Positions 53,561 through 64,000 of a stretch of 64,000 nucleotides of DNA are shown here, one piece after another (position 1 is the stretch's first letter; every line of letters begins with the position of its first letter). The DNA lies in the NCBI GenBank assembly GCA_013339765.2, contig CM023449.1, positions 17,095,130 through 17,159,129 of the forward strand, written 5' to 3'. Below the pieces are notes generated by a model. It was not told the origin of the DNA. It was given only the letters and a program-made list of their open reading frames with translations, and made no database searches. Origin of the DNA: Haemaphysalis longicornis (lineage: Eukaryota > Arthropoda > Arachnida > Ixodida > Ixodidae). The translations under genes and the position numbers were made by a program.

Positions 53561-56239
53561 TTAGACGATGGAGGCAAAATGAAAAAAAAAAATCCCCCAA
53601 AACAAACCGAAACGCCCCAAAACATACCGAAAAAGCACCGACCGTGTCGCGCCCAGAATCCGCAAAAGCTTCAAAACTGGCCGAGTTTACACATTTATCA
53701 ATTATGATGGTGTAATTGTATAGCCATGGGCAAAGGAAAAGCGATCGCGAAAATTTGAACGAGAACACACAAACAGCGCGATTTCTTTCTATGCAAGTGA
53801 AATCGCGCGTGGCCTAATTGCAGTAACAAAGTTAAGAAATGCGGCTCTCCAAATGTACCAATAGCGTGTAATCATTGGACCTCCAGGAAGGGTATTTTGT
53901 AGCGTGAGCTACACTGGCCGAGGTTGAGCAGTTTCGCGTGGCTCCTGGAGAGCCGTGCCGCGCATGCGCGAGGAGCAGTGAAGTCACACGGCGCACAAAA
54001 CGTTGCTCGCTGCCTGGCGTCTCTCACACATTCCACGCGCCCAGCGTCTTCGCCGACCTCCGTTCCGCACGTGGCGGCACGGGCCACTTGATGATCATGC
54101 GAGGGGTAGCCGGGTGTGGAACCGATGGCTCGTGTGTCGCAGCAACACCGGCGTGCGCCTGTGGAACCAGCTTAGCTCCGAGGCGATTGGTGGCCACTTG
54201 ATAAATATACATGTGTCACATAATGAGTATACCCTGTGTAAGCAGCAGTAAACATGATAATCTCGAGGTAATCCTGGACAACCAGGAAAGCTATGTATAA
54301 CCAGCTGAACCTTAGCTCACCCTACGTATATCCCGGCATAGCCTGGCTAGGCCACTGCTAATTTTTCCCTAACAACTGCACCTGTTATTTTTAATAAAGA
54401 TTTCATTCTTTCATTCATTTTTACATGTCCTGGTTCGTAAGAAAAAATAAAAAATGAAGAAAAGCGGCGTAGGAATATTTACGCTATTTTCGCAAGCGCA
54501 CAGTTTTCGTAATTTCTGTGCATCTTATTCTTCTACTTGGTTGCCATTGTTCCGCACAGAAGAACCACGTCATCAATAAGGCTTTCTCGCCTGTTGTAAA
54601 CCATAGCAAAAATTGAAGACATCCTCGAAGCGGTCCTGTGAGCCGTCAGGACGTTCAAATTCTCCAAATGCCCAAAAACTAGTTCAGAAAGGATGCCTCT
54701 ACAATGCAGATCAGCGCACGTCGGAAATGGTGGTTTCGTTATGTTTCTTTTTCCTTGCTATTTCAGCATGGGTGGTAGCCATGTGTTTTGACAACGGATA
54801 CTTTGTTTTGGCTTCTTTTGTGCATTTAGATTTACTGTACAACTTGATAATCTACCTAGCTAGGATTTATTTTAGTCGAATAAAACGTACAGTATTTTAA
54901 GTTTTTTCCGTTCTAGTGAATTTATTATTGATAATTTCTTATTGCTGTCTGTACCAGCCTCTGAAAGTTTGCACCTACTTTAGGGAAAACATTGTTGGCA
55001 CAAGCGCAGGCGATACGGCCACAATGGCAAACGAGTACTAATTATTCAAAATTGGAGACAACAAAACAATGCATTATTTTCGATTTTCTTCGATTTCTTC
55101 GGAAGCTTAATTCAAAGTCGCATTACCAAAGCGCTCATTCCAGAGTGATGGCAGCCGCAAACCCATCGGTTCGAAGTTTTCAATAGCGCCCCTCCTTCTC
55201 CACAGCGAAGTTAAAACCTTCTAGGCCGAGCTTTTGATATTTTTTTGAAGACGAAGCGGTAAGGCTATTCTGTGCGGCCGTTCGTAAAGCCAAGCCAAGA
55301 TGAGCTGGGTGGCGGCCATCTTTATCGCTTCCGAGCTTTGTGGAAAAAAAGAGTTCCGCTCTTGCTATTCCATGCCTCTCACGCAGCTATCTTCAAAGCT
55401 CACCCCGTCGGGGATGATGAAAGGGGGATACCGAACATAACGAGAAAGTAAGCATAAAATACCTACCAACACGATCTGGCCAGGAACGTGACGTGAATGG
55501 AGAACGAAGAGGTGAAGAACGCGTAGAGGAGAAAGCGGCTTTCAATAGCCCATTATGGGGTGAAAGTTAAAGAAAGAGTGATCGAAAAGAAGGGCCGCTC
55601 AAGGCAGACGTTCATTTGCAGAGGAAGAAAAAACAAACAAGCAAAGTAGGGCATGGCGACTGAAGCAGTTACAGGCTCTACTGGAAAATACGGAAGTAGC
55701 AGCTTTCCACTAAATACGTGCAGTGAACATTCCGTGCAACTCTGGAGTTGTTGAGACAGGTGAAGTGGAGGCAAATGTTTTTACAGGAGAAGAAAGTTTC
55801 GAATAACAACAAAACAAAATATAAGCCCTGAAAACGTTTTAAACTCAGCAATCGCAGGTGGTCTAACAAATGTAACGCACACCACTACACTAAAATACAA
55901 AACAAATTCTCCAAAACAGCCGTCAGTATTATACTTACAGCCAATAGGCGCATGCAAAACACCGCGATCTCTGCGCGGACTGTGAAGGCAGGGCAAAAGG
56001 TTTCACATAATCTTCTACTCCATGCAACTAATTCAATGCAGCTCATTTCAACCTTCACTTTTTACAGGCAGGTGCTGTGTTTGTTGTACAGGATTTTCCA
56101 GATATCAGTTCTATGGCGCTGTGTAGGGCTCGTGGACCCCAGTATACGCGAGAGCACAGTACGCAAACTGTGCTTTCTTGCATTTGCGATTAGGCCTGGT
56201 ATTGACTGCAGCACGGATTGAACGCGGGCCCATCCGCTT
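53561..56239. other. No gene recognised
   Basis: A GC-rich block at 53900-54190 looks like a dispersed repeat I cannot name; an AATAAA near 54393 follows it. A 95-codon + reading at 54613-54900 has a hydrophobic middle (SLCFFFLAISAWVVAMCF) and an acceptor-like TTTTTCCTTGCTATTTCAG inside it, but no further support. Confidence 0.3.
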
Positions 56240-56248
56240 CCATTCTGT

Positions 56249-57345
56249 TACATCCTACGACGACTCGGCCTCCGAAGACCGGAGATGCAGGACAACAAGG
56301 TCCCAACATCGCTCCCACAAGATCTGCTGCACAGCCTCCACGTGCCTCCAGTTCCCCGGCACATGAACCCAGAACACAACCAGGAAAGGAGACTCGCAAG
56401 AGCAAAGACACTCACAGCAACGCACGCCACGGATAAGGGCGCTTTCTACGTCGATGTAGCCCAATACCCGGACCGACCAAACGCGTACGTCGCAGTTGTA
56501 ATAGCCGCCGTCTCTGGTGACGTATACACTGCGAGCAGCATCAAAGCCAGAAGCGCACACCACGCCGAAGAAATGGTCATTGCACTTGCAATCACCAATC
56601 CAAGATGCACCACTGTGCTTAGTGACTCGAAGGCGGCGATCATGCATTACGCTACAAACTGTGTCTCCCCCAGTGTTGTGAGGGTGTGCGGCGCCCTACC
56701 CCCCAGAACGACACCAGTGACTTTAAGATGGTTTCCGGCACACGTGGGTCCACTGGACTCACGCGATGGACACGGCAACCGCAATGAGGAGGCGGACCGG
56801 GCAGCGCACGCGCTCACCAGCCGCGGCGCTCCTGAGAGTCCAAGCCCCCGATTTGCGACGCAAGTGCCCGAAGAAACGGAGCCACTCACTGCATATTGAG
56901 ACATTCTCGAGTGGTACCGCATCAATCGCCGAACTTTCCCACCACCACACCCTAACCTAACTAGACAAGAAGCAGTGATTTATAGACAATTACAGACTTG
57001 TTCATTAATGACTCCAGTGGTAGCCAAACACATCTGCCCAGAGGTGTATGTTAGTGATATGTGTACACTATGCAACAGAGAGAGAGCCACCATGGCCCAT
57101 ATCCTATGGGATTGTGAAAATCACCCCCAAGAAGCCAGAAACACTACAATTCCGCCAAGATTCATGGACGCCATGAAGAATGGAAACTACGAAGACCAAC
57201 TCCAGGCTGTCCAGCTGGCAATGGCTGGCCTCGAACGCCAACGGCCTGCAAGCGCCGCCTCCACGGAGGTTGTGTGAGCAGGCCTGGCAGGGGCTCAGCT
57301 ATTGCGACGTACTAGCCGCGTCTTCACAGCAGGCTCTAATAAAGG

Positions 57346-57393
<48 letters not shown>
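56249..57393 (+). pseudogene. I-like LINE, RNase H and C-terminus, with (TC)n tail
   Basis: RNase H: GAFYVDVAQYPDRPNAYVAV (first Asp), HHAEEMVIALAIT (Glu), TVLSDSKAAIMHYA (Asp), LRWFPAHVGPLDS and NEEADRAAHALTS. After a shift near 56890 the C-terminal knuckle is CTLCNRERATMAHILWDCEN (57062-57120), and the frame ends at 57275-57277. The 3' end is AATAAAGGTTG then (TC)n to 57393. CCATTCTGT at 56240-56248 and 57394-57402 may be the target duplication. 5' truncated before RNase H. Confidence 0.85.
57350..57393 (+). repeat. (TC)n LINE tail
   Basis: About 21 TC units ending the LINE. Confidence 0.95.
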
Positions 57394-57398
<5 letters not shown>

Positions 57399-57402
57399 CT
57401 GT

Positions 57403-57962
57403 GTATACCTCGGTAAGCCTGATATGGCTGGTGTCCGTCTAATTAGGAAATATAATGGCGTAGCATTATGGAGCTTTTAACCCTGCGCTCTTCTTTTGCA
57501 CAGAGAAAAAAAGTCTTCGGGTGTGCAGGAATATTAACCCGATAAAACTAATATATGGTATCCAGAACGGAAAATCAAGTTTCTGGAACTCGTATAAAGG
57601 TATGACTGGCAAACAAGGATTATCCCTCAGTATGGTATACTTAAAAAGGCTGGTTTCTTTTATGTTTAAACTTCAGGCACGCAAACACAACACAGAGATA
57701 TGAGGCGTTTTTGTTTTTCGAAATGAGCCAGGTCCACCTAACGCGAATTTGGGAAACAAGCGGAAGTTTGTTTCTGGACCTAAATTCAACGCCACCAAAG
57801 CTATTATATGATATATCTTACATATCAGCAAGGGGAAGTTTATGGCCACAAGTAATTAAAAATTGCGCTGTGAATTTAAGCAATATCGGGGTGATAAGTT
57901 TGAATTTGGCTCACATTGAACTGAAATACTCAAGTTGATGCGGCATTCGGTTAAAAACTTCA
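57403..57962. other. No gene recognised
   Basis: AT-rich DNA, no supported structure. Confidence 0.4.
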
Positions 57963-57966
57963 TTAA

Positions 57967-59103
57967 AGGAGCCATGAAGAGAAAACAAAAGTTTGTTTTA
58001 TTCGAAAGATTAGGTGTTTCATAGTACCCCAAGCGCTTTCCCGGAAGCAAATGATGCTTTATTCACTGAGAAATAAGGCAATTTAAGCCAAAATTTTAAA
58101 TCTCCCGCTAAAATTGCACATTTGGTGACGTGAGCAATGGTGTCACACGGGCCGGTCCATGAAACAGATACTTAGTATGTCGACTCCATATAGCACCCAC
58201 ACGCGGGAGTCGACCGAGACGGCGGCCATTTTAAAAATGCTAGTAAAACCTAGTGCACCCGCAGCCCTAGTCATGGAATCGCCTGATCCGGAGAACAAAA
58301 CTCTCGCCGAGGAGCTCCGGCTTGCATTTAACAACCTCACACCACTTGAACGCTCAACGCTTTTAAGTGCACGAGCGGCAAGAGTTGTGGGATACGCGGT
58401 GGACGGGAAAGCGACCATTCCGCGATAGCCACAACAGACGAACGCCCTGCCGTCGGCACCGCTGCCTCGTCAGCGCCGTCGCCACGGACGAATACAGACT
58501 GGTACGTATGTGCCGTATTTTTATTACGGTTAATAATAGTTCAACTTCAGTAGCAGTATCGCTTATGCCAGTTGGCCGGTGTCGTGTATGGAAAGCCGTT
58601 GGCGGCGAGCTCTCTGCTTCGACCAGAAAGATACGAGCGTCAATGCGCGGTGTTTACGGCATTTTTCCTCCAAGGTCAGAGCGCCTCGAACCCGAAAATT
58701 CGTCTGCGCGACGGCGAGATGTCGAGCTCGGCCAGGCGGTTGTTTCGTACGCATTGGCGCACACGCTTGCGTGTTCGTTCGGAACTTCAACCGTTTACTC
58801 CACCGTTCTTTGTCATAAAAAGAACGTGCAGTATGTTTCACGGGCATTTAGCTCGCTATGCAAACTGTAAGCCCTGCCTAACATGCGTTTGCTTTTGCCG
58901 GCCTCCGCCAATCGCAGAGCTTAGCCCATGTGACGGCATAGGTTCTGTTGCGGGAAATGAGCTGGTGGGTCGCATGACCATTCCCGTTTTTCCTAATTAT
59001 GTAGCTTATTTGAGCGAAGTTTGCGTTATAAGTGGTGTCGTTATGGTTCTAACGAGGCAATCTTTCGAATGAACCAAACTTGTGTTTTCTCTTCATGGCT
59101 CCT
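57967..59103. mobile_element. TTAA-family TIR element, copy 2 (1137 bp)
   Basis: Flanked by TTAA (57963-57966, 59104-59107). Ends AGGAGCCATGAAGAGAAAAC and complement GTTTTCTCTTCATGGCTCCT. The outer 180 bp (left) and 240 bp (right) align with copy 1; from about 58150 to 58865 the core is unrelated to copy 1 and includes an exon-like segment ending at a strong splice donor. Confidence 0.85.
58237..58501 (+). pseudogene. Captured first-exon-like segment in TTAA copy 2
   Basis: Behind GACGGCGGCCATTTTAAAA an ATG (58237; a second at 58273) opens MLVKPSAPAALVMESPDPEN, then KTLAEELRLAFNNLTPLERS and TLLSARAARVVGYAVDGKAT before a stop at 58426. One frame over, the text continues TTDERPAVGTAASSAPSPRT and meets a strong donor CTG|GTACGTATG at 58501/58502. 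It looks like the start of a host gene with one later frameshift. Protein not recognised. Confidence 0.4.
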
Positions 59104-59107
59104 TTAA

Positions 59108-59527
59108 ATTGACTATCAAGCATGGCGCGATTAATTTTTGGTGGAAAAGGCACTAAAAATAGGCAACAAGGCTTCAAGAATCCTAGAGCTATGCCAGGAG
59201 AGCAGGTTAGTTCTCTTGGCACCATTAGGAGCGCTTTTCGAATTTTTCCCTAGGATACTTTTCCTGGGCACGCCTGCAGGCACTCATGAAGTAAGCAAGC
59301 TCTTCATTGCTTTGCCATGAATTTCCAAAATGCTTCCAAAAGGCTGCTCATACCTTATTCTTCACCTTGATGAAGTGGTTCGTACTGTCAAAGGGTAGTG
59401 GGGGGGGGAGGGGCAGATTTGTCATTGTTTGTAAGCGGCGGCTATTCAGTTAAGTACCAAAATGGTAAGTATTGCAGTAAAAAGAAACATAGCTAGAGTT
59501 ATTTTGTGGAGACGGGTGAGACGAAAT
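59108..59527. other. No gene recognised
   Basis: A G-run (59398-59410); nothing else seen. Confidence 0.4.
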
Positions 59528-60720
59528 GATTTGGTTGGTTGGTTGGATCCGGAACAAGAATGGCGCGTACCCACTCTGGGGGATTGGCCAAGTCTTATTG
59601 TGATTTCACTGCTGAAGAAGCTTAGTAATTAGTTTCAAACGAAGGGAAAATAGGGTACAGTGATGCTAACAATTTTGGAACCAAAAGAAATTCAATACTA
59701 CTGTACCAACAGGTATTTCAATAAACAATTAAAAATGGGTTGATGCTATTGATTAACAAGGCAAGCGACCTGTTTCGGCAATAAATGAGTGAAGAGCGCG
59801 AAAAACATCCCCGTTGCACCGACTGCCCCAAATGACAATAAATTAGGCACCGACAAGGCGAGACCCAGGCGCCGGAGGGGAGCCTCCAGGTAACGATTTC
59901 GGAGGGAAGAGAACCGCCGGCAAGACGACAGGAAGTGGTCAAGTGTTTCCTCCTCTTGACAGAAGCTGCAGATGGCGGATGGCGCTATGCGTGCACGGTG
60001 TAGATAAAAAATCAAATTAGGTGTTCGACATCGAAAGCAAATCAGTGTGACCTCCCACAGCCGAGACTGCGCAAAGTCACACTTCCAAGAGTACCGGAGA
60101 TGCTCAATGTCTGAGCAGCCAGCGATGCTGTCTGGTGGGAAGCTGTCCAGTGAACTGTACCTTCGAAACCTAGTTCCAACAACATAGGCTATCGGGGGCA
60201 CAGTATCAACGAGAGGACCATTCAGTGCTACTCCTGCCAGGTAATCAGCAGTTTCGTTAAGTTCAACTCCTTCTGGGCCCTGGGACCCAGACCAGACGGA
60301 TTTCCCTGACATGTGCCGGTATAAGCATCGACAGCGATCGGCGAAGTGGAGAAATGGTTGGTGAAGATAAAGCGGAGCAAACCGAAAAAGAATCCGTCAC
60401 AATGATCACCTGGAATGCTCTTCGCTGAGCTTTCGAAAAGCGAGCGCGATTCCCAAAAATTCTGCCAAATATATTGACGTGAAATTTGGAAGACGAAGAG
60501 GAAATGCCCAGTCAAGCGCAGGTGAAAAGATACCTACACCAGCTTTTTTGTCTCGAACAGAAGCATCTGTGGCTATAACCACATGTGTCGGGAACTCTTC
60601 TAGGTAGTTTTCTAAAAGGCCAGATATCGTTCTCTGCGGCAAGCATTTGGCATTGGAGGGAAAAGTGTTGACGAAATCAATGTCCACCATCGCAGTGCGC
60701 ATAGTCAAACGTAGGTGCAG
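59528..60720 (-). pseudogene. RNase H-type LINE, 3' part, (CCAA)n tail
   Basis: Antisense. RNase H start HVVIATDASVRDKKAGVGIF then LAEFLGIALAFRKLSEE (60600-60410); after two frame shifts VWSGSQGPEGVELNETADYL (60290) and the C-terminal knuckle CSFCQEEETLDHFLSSC (60000-59945). The frame ends near 59746. A 3' UTR of about 200 bp runs to TTGGTTGGTTGG (59532-59547), a (CCAA)n tail on the coding strand. Truncated upstream of RNase H. Confidence 0.88.
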
Positions 60721-62150
60721 ATAATATGTTGATATTTAAAGGGGCGAGCAAGGACTGGACGAACACTACCTGTGGACGCTTGTACATGGGCCATGATTAT
60801 GCAAAAAAGGACACTGCGGGAGTGTACAAAAACCATTTGTGATCGTGATATAGGCAATTATATTGCACGAAGGTATGCTTCTACTGTCAACATTTTGAAA
60901 CGAGATATCAGAGGGAAGGATTCGAGCCTCCCAGTACAATACCCAAATGATTTCTCTGTTTTATATCTCTCAGTTTCATTTCGTTCACTTTTTCTTCCGT
61001 TCACCTCGTCATTGGCATCTGGGATCAGATATTTTGCCGATCTCCTAATGGCCGTCTGAATTCATAATAAGCCAGCTCCGAAAAGCAAAAAAAAAAAAAA
61101 AGAAACTCCCGGGAACACCCCCGAAACAGTCTAAACAGTCAAGCCAAAAGCAAACTCCGACTGGGCAAATGGATTTGGCTCATTTTGGATACGAACTACG
61201 ATTCCCGTACACGTTTTCAGGGTGTTATCTCAACTATTTTCCTACCACCCCGTTTTTAGGGGAACGTCGCCGAGTTTTTCTTGTCATTGCGGTTTTATCC
61301 CACTTAGTTTCGGTTTCGGTATCTGGCTCATTTCGAAAAAAAAAGCCTCTTATGTGATGACGTAAGTTGGAAGTGACCGAGAACCGTTGAAACGAAGAGT
61401 TAGTTTAGTGTAGAATAATAGCCTCTTGACAGTCTTGTCGACAATCGCTGGCGCTGTTTTAAGTGCCTGTAAGATTAATTTACCTTACCCAGCTTCGATG
61501 TTGGCGAAGACCATTTTCCAAGCATGGTCAAGCTTAAAAAAAACCAGTCAAGGGCGAAAAAATGGACGGTCACTACCGCACCCTTAATGTGCTTCCGACA
61601 GGAAAGACGTCGAGACAACCCCGTACTGTTTTCATTTTGTTGTCTCCTTTTATTACCTTCCTCTTGAATTAATAACAGAAAAGTCGCCTATGTAAAAATT
61701 TCGATGCAACAGACAAAAAAGAAAAGTTAGCTTAATGGCCAACATGGCGCCGAGGTCTCGCTGAATGCTCTCGTGGTCGCGTACCTGTTCTACTGGCGTC
61801 TACTTTAAGGCCAGGAGCCTCATGATAGGCACCCTGTAAGCCCACTTCTGGTTATGTGGTTTCCTGTTGGCACCGTATACACGGGCTGGCACCAGTAACT
61901 GCGTAGCTCATTCCTTCAAATGCAAAAACAAGTCATCATCCCGGAAAGCCAACAGACTGCCGATAATAAAATCACAAAGGGAAACTTGTATCATTACTAG
62001 TTAATCCCCTAAAAATAACAGCGCTGTATAGCAAGCAACCGACTCGCTTGATTGGATCAAGGATGCGACTAGATGCAGAAAAAAAGTGTTTAGGCAGCGT
62101 CAACATTCTGGCAACCGTGCAAATGAAGAGTTGACTTTGGGGAGAACACA
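60721..62150. other. No gene recognised
   Basis: A15 tract near 61088. No coding or TIR structure supported. Confidence 0.4.
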
Positions 62151-62161
62151 CTTGTAGTTCG

Positions 62162-62404
62162 TACCCGCCGCGGTGGCTCGGTGGCTAAGGCGTTGCGCTG
62201 CTGAGAACAAGGTGGCGGGTTCGATTCCCGGCCGCGGCGGCCAGCTTTTCTGATGGAGGCGAAAATCAGAAATGCCCGTGTGTACGAGATTTCGGCGCAC
62301 GTTAAAGATCCCCAGGTGGCCAAAATTAATCCGGAGCACTTCACTGCGGCGCGCCTCATCGCCTGCGTTGCGTCGGCGCGTTAAACCCTACAATCAATCA
62401 ATCG
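62162..62404 (+). mobile_element. Full-length tRNA-derived SINE (Ruka-type) with perfect TSD
   Basis: CTTGTAGTTCG occurs at 62151-62161 and 62405-62415. Between them: A box TGGCTCGGTGGCTAAGG, B box GGTTCGATTCCCGG, body CTTTTCTGATGGAGGCGAAA, TTAAAGATCCCCAGGTGG, CCTGCGTTGCGTCGGCGCG and a (CAAT)n tail. Pol III promoter boxes are intact. The 11-bp duplication indicates LINE-driven insertion. The most recent-looking insertion in the window. Confidence 0.93.
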
Positions 62405-62415
62405 CTTGTAGTTCG

Positions 62416-64000
62416 GAATCTCCTGGGACCACACGTAGAACTGGACTAAAATGCTGGGGCAATATGTGGCGAAGGGGACTGCAATGGATAGCTTCGTCCG
62501 CTATAGCAGAGCCCAGCACTGCTTCTCTAACGGCGTCGACTGCTCCCAAACAGCGGGTGGCTGCTGAAACGCAAAAAAATGAGACCGTCTGACCTCACAT
62601 AAGGTCTCCAAAAGAAATATTTCAATTTTACTAGGACGCTTTTCGAGTATAAATCGCGAATTTCGATGGCAGTTTACACACTCCCGTTGTATGGGTTCCC
62701 GCCTTCTATGATATTTCCATAAAAGAAAACATCGCTATAGCTGGTTATAATTGAATTTCTCCTTCCGAAGTTCACCACACAGTTTCTGCATTCTGGCCTG
62801 GTGCGATTAACGTGTCAAAGGTAAAAATAAAACTAAATAAAGCATACCCTTCTTCAAACGTGCTTGTTGTGATTTCCCGGTAATTGCAAGTCCTGTGCCA
62901 CCGCCACCCTCGCACCCTTTGCCTCTCTCCGTGAGCCTCATTGAAAATGCGAGCCCTCGACGAAGGACGCGAATTCAGTTTGGGGAACGTCTTTGGCTAG
63001 ACCTCGAATGCCACTGGAATCAAAAATCATCACTAGGTTCGGAGTGATTTTCATAAAGACAGGGAGAAAAGGTTTGGCGTGCTTCTATTGATATGCAAAT
63101 GAAGATACGCAGAAGGAACTGTTTAACAACAAGGCGAGCATTTCAAATTCGTTTTGCACTCGCGCGTCACGTTGCAAATCCCCTGACCCCATTACCAACG
63201 TTGGAACCACAAGTAAGCCCAGACTTCAAAAACCGCTCGTTGCTGAGCAATGCGAGCTTACTCTTAGGCTATCTGTACAAATTCGCGGTACGTGTGCCTG
63301 GCCTCGTAAATACACAGCAGGTACTTTTAACGTCAAGAGTATTACAAATACACACCTGCAACCATTTTCATAATCGCCGCCTGACTAACCAGTGAACATG
63401 TGTACTTCCAAGAATTCCGAGCAATTTCAAAAGATCTCAATTCGTTTCGAGTATTTGCACGTAACATCAAGTAACTTCCAATGTTTGTATGTAAACTCTC
63501 TGTAACCCTAAATAATTACCTATGAAAAGTGTGGCGGAGGTGTGATCATAACCGAAGTTCAAGGCATCAATGTAATGGTGTACCAAATCGAAGGCCTCAG
63601 TAAGAGATGATGGCCGCAACGTATGCAAGACGAAATACTGGTTCGTTGGGAGTAAGAGTAGTCAAGCTTTGAAGAACAGAACAAACACACAACTCAAGCA
63701 TGAAATTCAGGATGCCAAATAGATGATTGTGATCCACCTAATTTCCATGTCATGTAATCGATGTGAGGGGATATAGTATTACTCAAAAAATAACGAAATG
63801 TGGCCTATCTCTAATCGGGCTATAGCGAGGAGATATTATGAGCCCTCCGTGCGGTGAAATCCAGTCGTTTATTAGATCGTCCGCCATGGCAAATGCCATT
63901 CTGTCGGTCGGCGGCTGAGCACCTTTATCAACACCGGTCTCGGTGGAGCCGCGCGCCCCCATTAGGTGTCTTCTGTTTCCAATGGTACTGGGCCACAAGT
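62416..64000. other. No gene recognised
   Basis: A 100-codon + reading (63093-63395) has no motif. No repeat structure supported. Confidence 0.4.

Noticed and set aside
54613..54900. Small membrane protein
   Set aside because: Single hydrophobic run in an AT-rich frame, with no start context, homology or transcript signal that I can see.
1..64000. Bacterial symbiont or prophage contamination
   Set aside because: No operons, ribosome binding sites or bacterial proteins; every recognisable protein is a eukaryotic transposon product.

Overview
This is an arthropod nuclear window, most likely from a tick. The basis is intron-scale non-coding DNA, (CAGA)n, (TC)n and GTG/CA microsatellites, no bacterial gene organisation, and several repeats I recognise as tick-like: tRNA-derived SINEs of the Ruka type with a (CAAT)n tail, CR1-like, RTE-like and RNase H-bearing LINEs, a Penelope-like element and Ty3/gypsy remnants. 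The species assignment is inference. I see no intact host gene. One candidate terminal exon (40310-40526, +) and a few exon-like ORFs are the only host-gene candidates, and most of the window is layered, broken transposable elements.

Layout. 1-4.9 kb: two Ty3/gypsy fragments facing each other (pol on +, gag on -), each split by an unrelated non-autonomous element. 5-9 kb: a small TTA-flanked foldback element, LTR-like sequence and unassigned DNA. 9.3-9.85 kb: a CR1-like LINE tail, then a GT-rich microsatellite. 11-17 kb: two copies of an unnamed repeat; copy B carries two nested insertions, and a 2-kb TTAA-flanked element lies between the copies. 17.2-18 kb: a TIR element and an LTR remnant. 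19.9-22.8 kb: a CR1-like LINE interrupted by an antisense LINE with an 11-bp target-site duplication, then another antisense LINE tail. 24.4-27 kb: an RTE-like LINE (-) split by an RNase H LINE (+). 27.1-30.8 kb: an old TTAA element with a SINE inside, a hairpin-ended element, and a 155-bp tandem array also broken by a SINE. 31.5-34.8 kb: an RNase H LINE (-) split by a 2-kb element with inverted minisatellite ends, then a Penelope-like foldback. 35.4-39 kb: nested palindromes, a TTAA element whose empty site survives in the opposite palindrome arm, and a hairpin-ended element carrying tRNA-like sequence. 40.3-41.5 kb: the candidate exon and a TA-flanked Tc1/mariner-like element. 45.5-51.4 kb: an I-like LINE whose ORF1 is split by a 2.57-kb TTAA element that contains a 395-bp foldback. 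56.2-60.7 kb: a second I-like LINE with a (TC)n tail, another TTAA element, and an antisense RNase H LINE. 62.2 kb: a full-length SINE with a perfect 11-bp target-site duplication.

Most notable signal: five elements (1297-2043, 3464-4136, 16222-16698, 28299-28700, 37970-38437) share one architecture although their bodies are mostly unrelated. Each sits in an A/T homopolymer. Each ends in a 12-21-nt hairpin abutting that run, and has an inverted copy of the same hairpin 30-39 nt inside the other end. Hairpin sequence changes between copies but stem pairing and the match to the internal copy are kept. One of them carries Arg/Glu/Ala-rich coding pieces resembling the N-terminus of Helitron Rep-helicase proteins. 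I interpret them as a Helentron (Helitron2)-like non-autonomous superfamily. A second theme is a TTAA-targeting TIR group in which related ends carry different cores, some exon-like.
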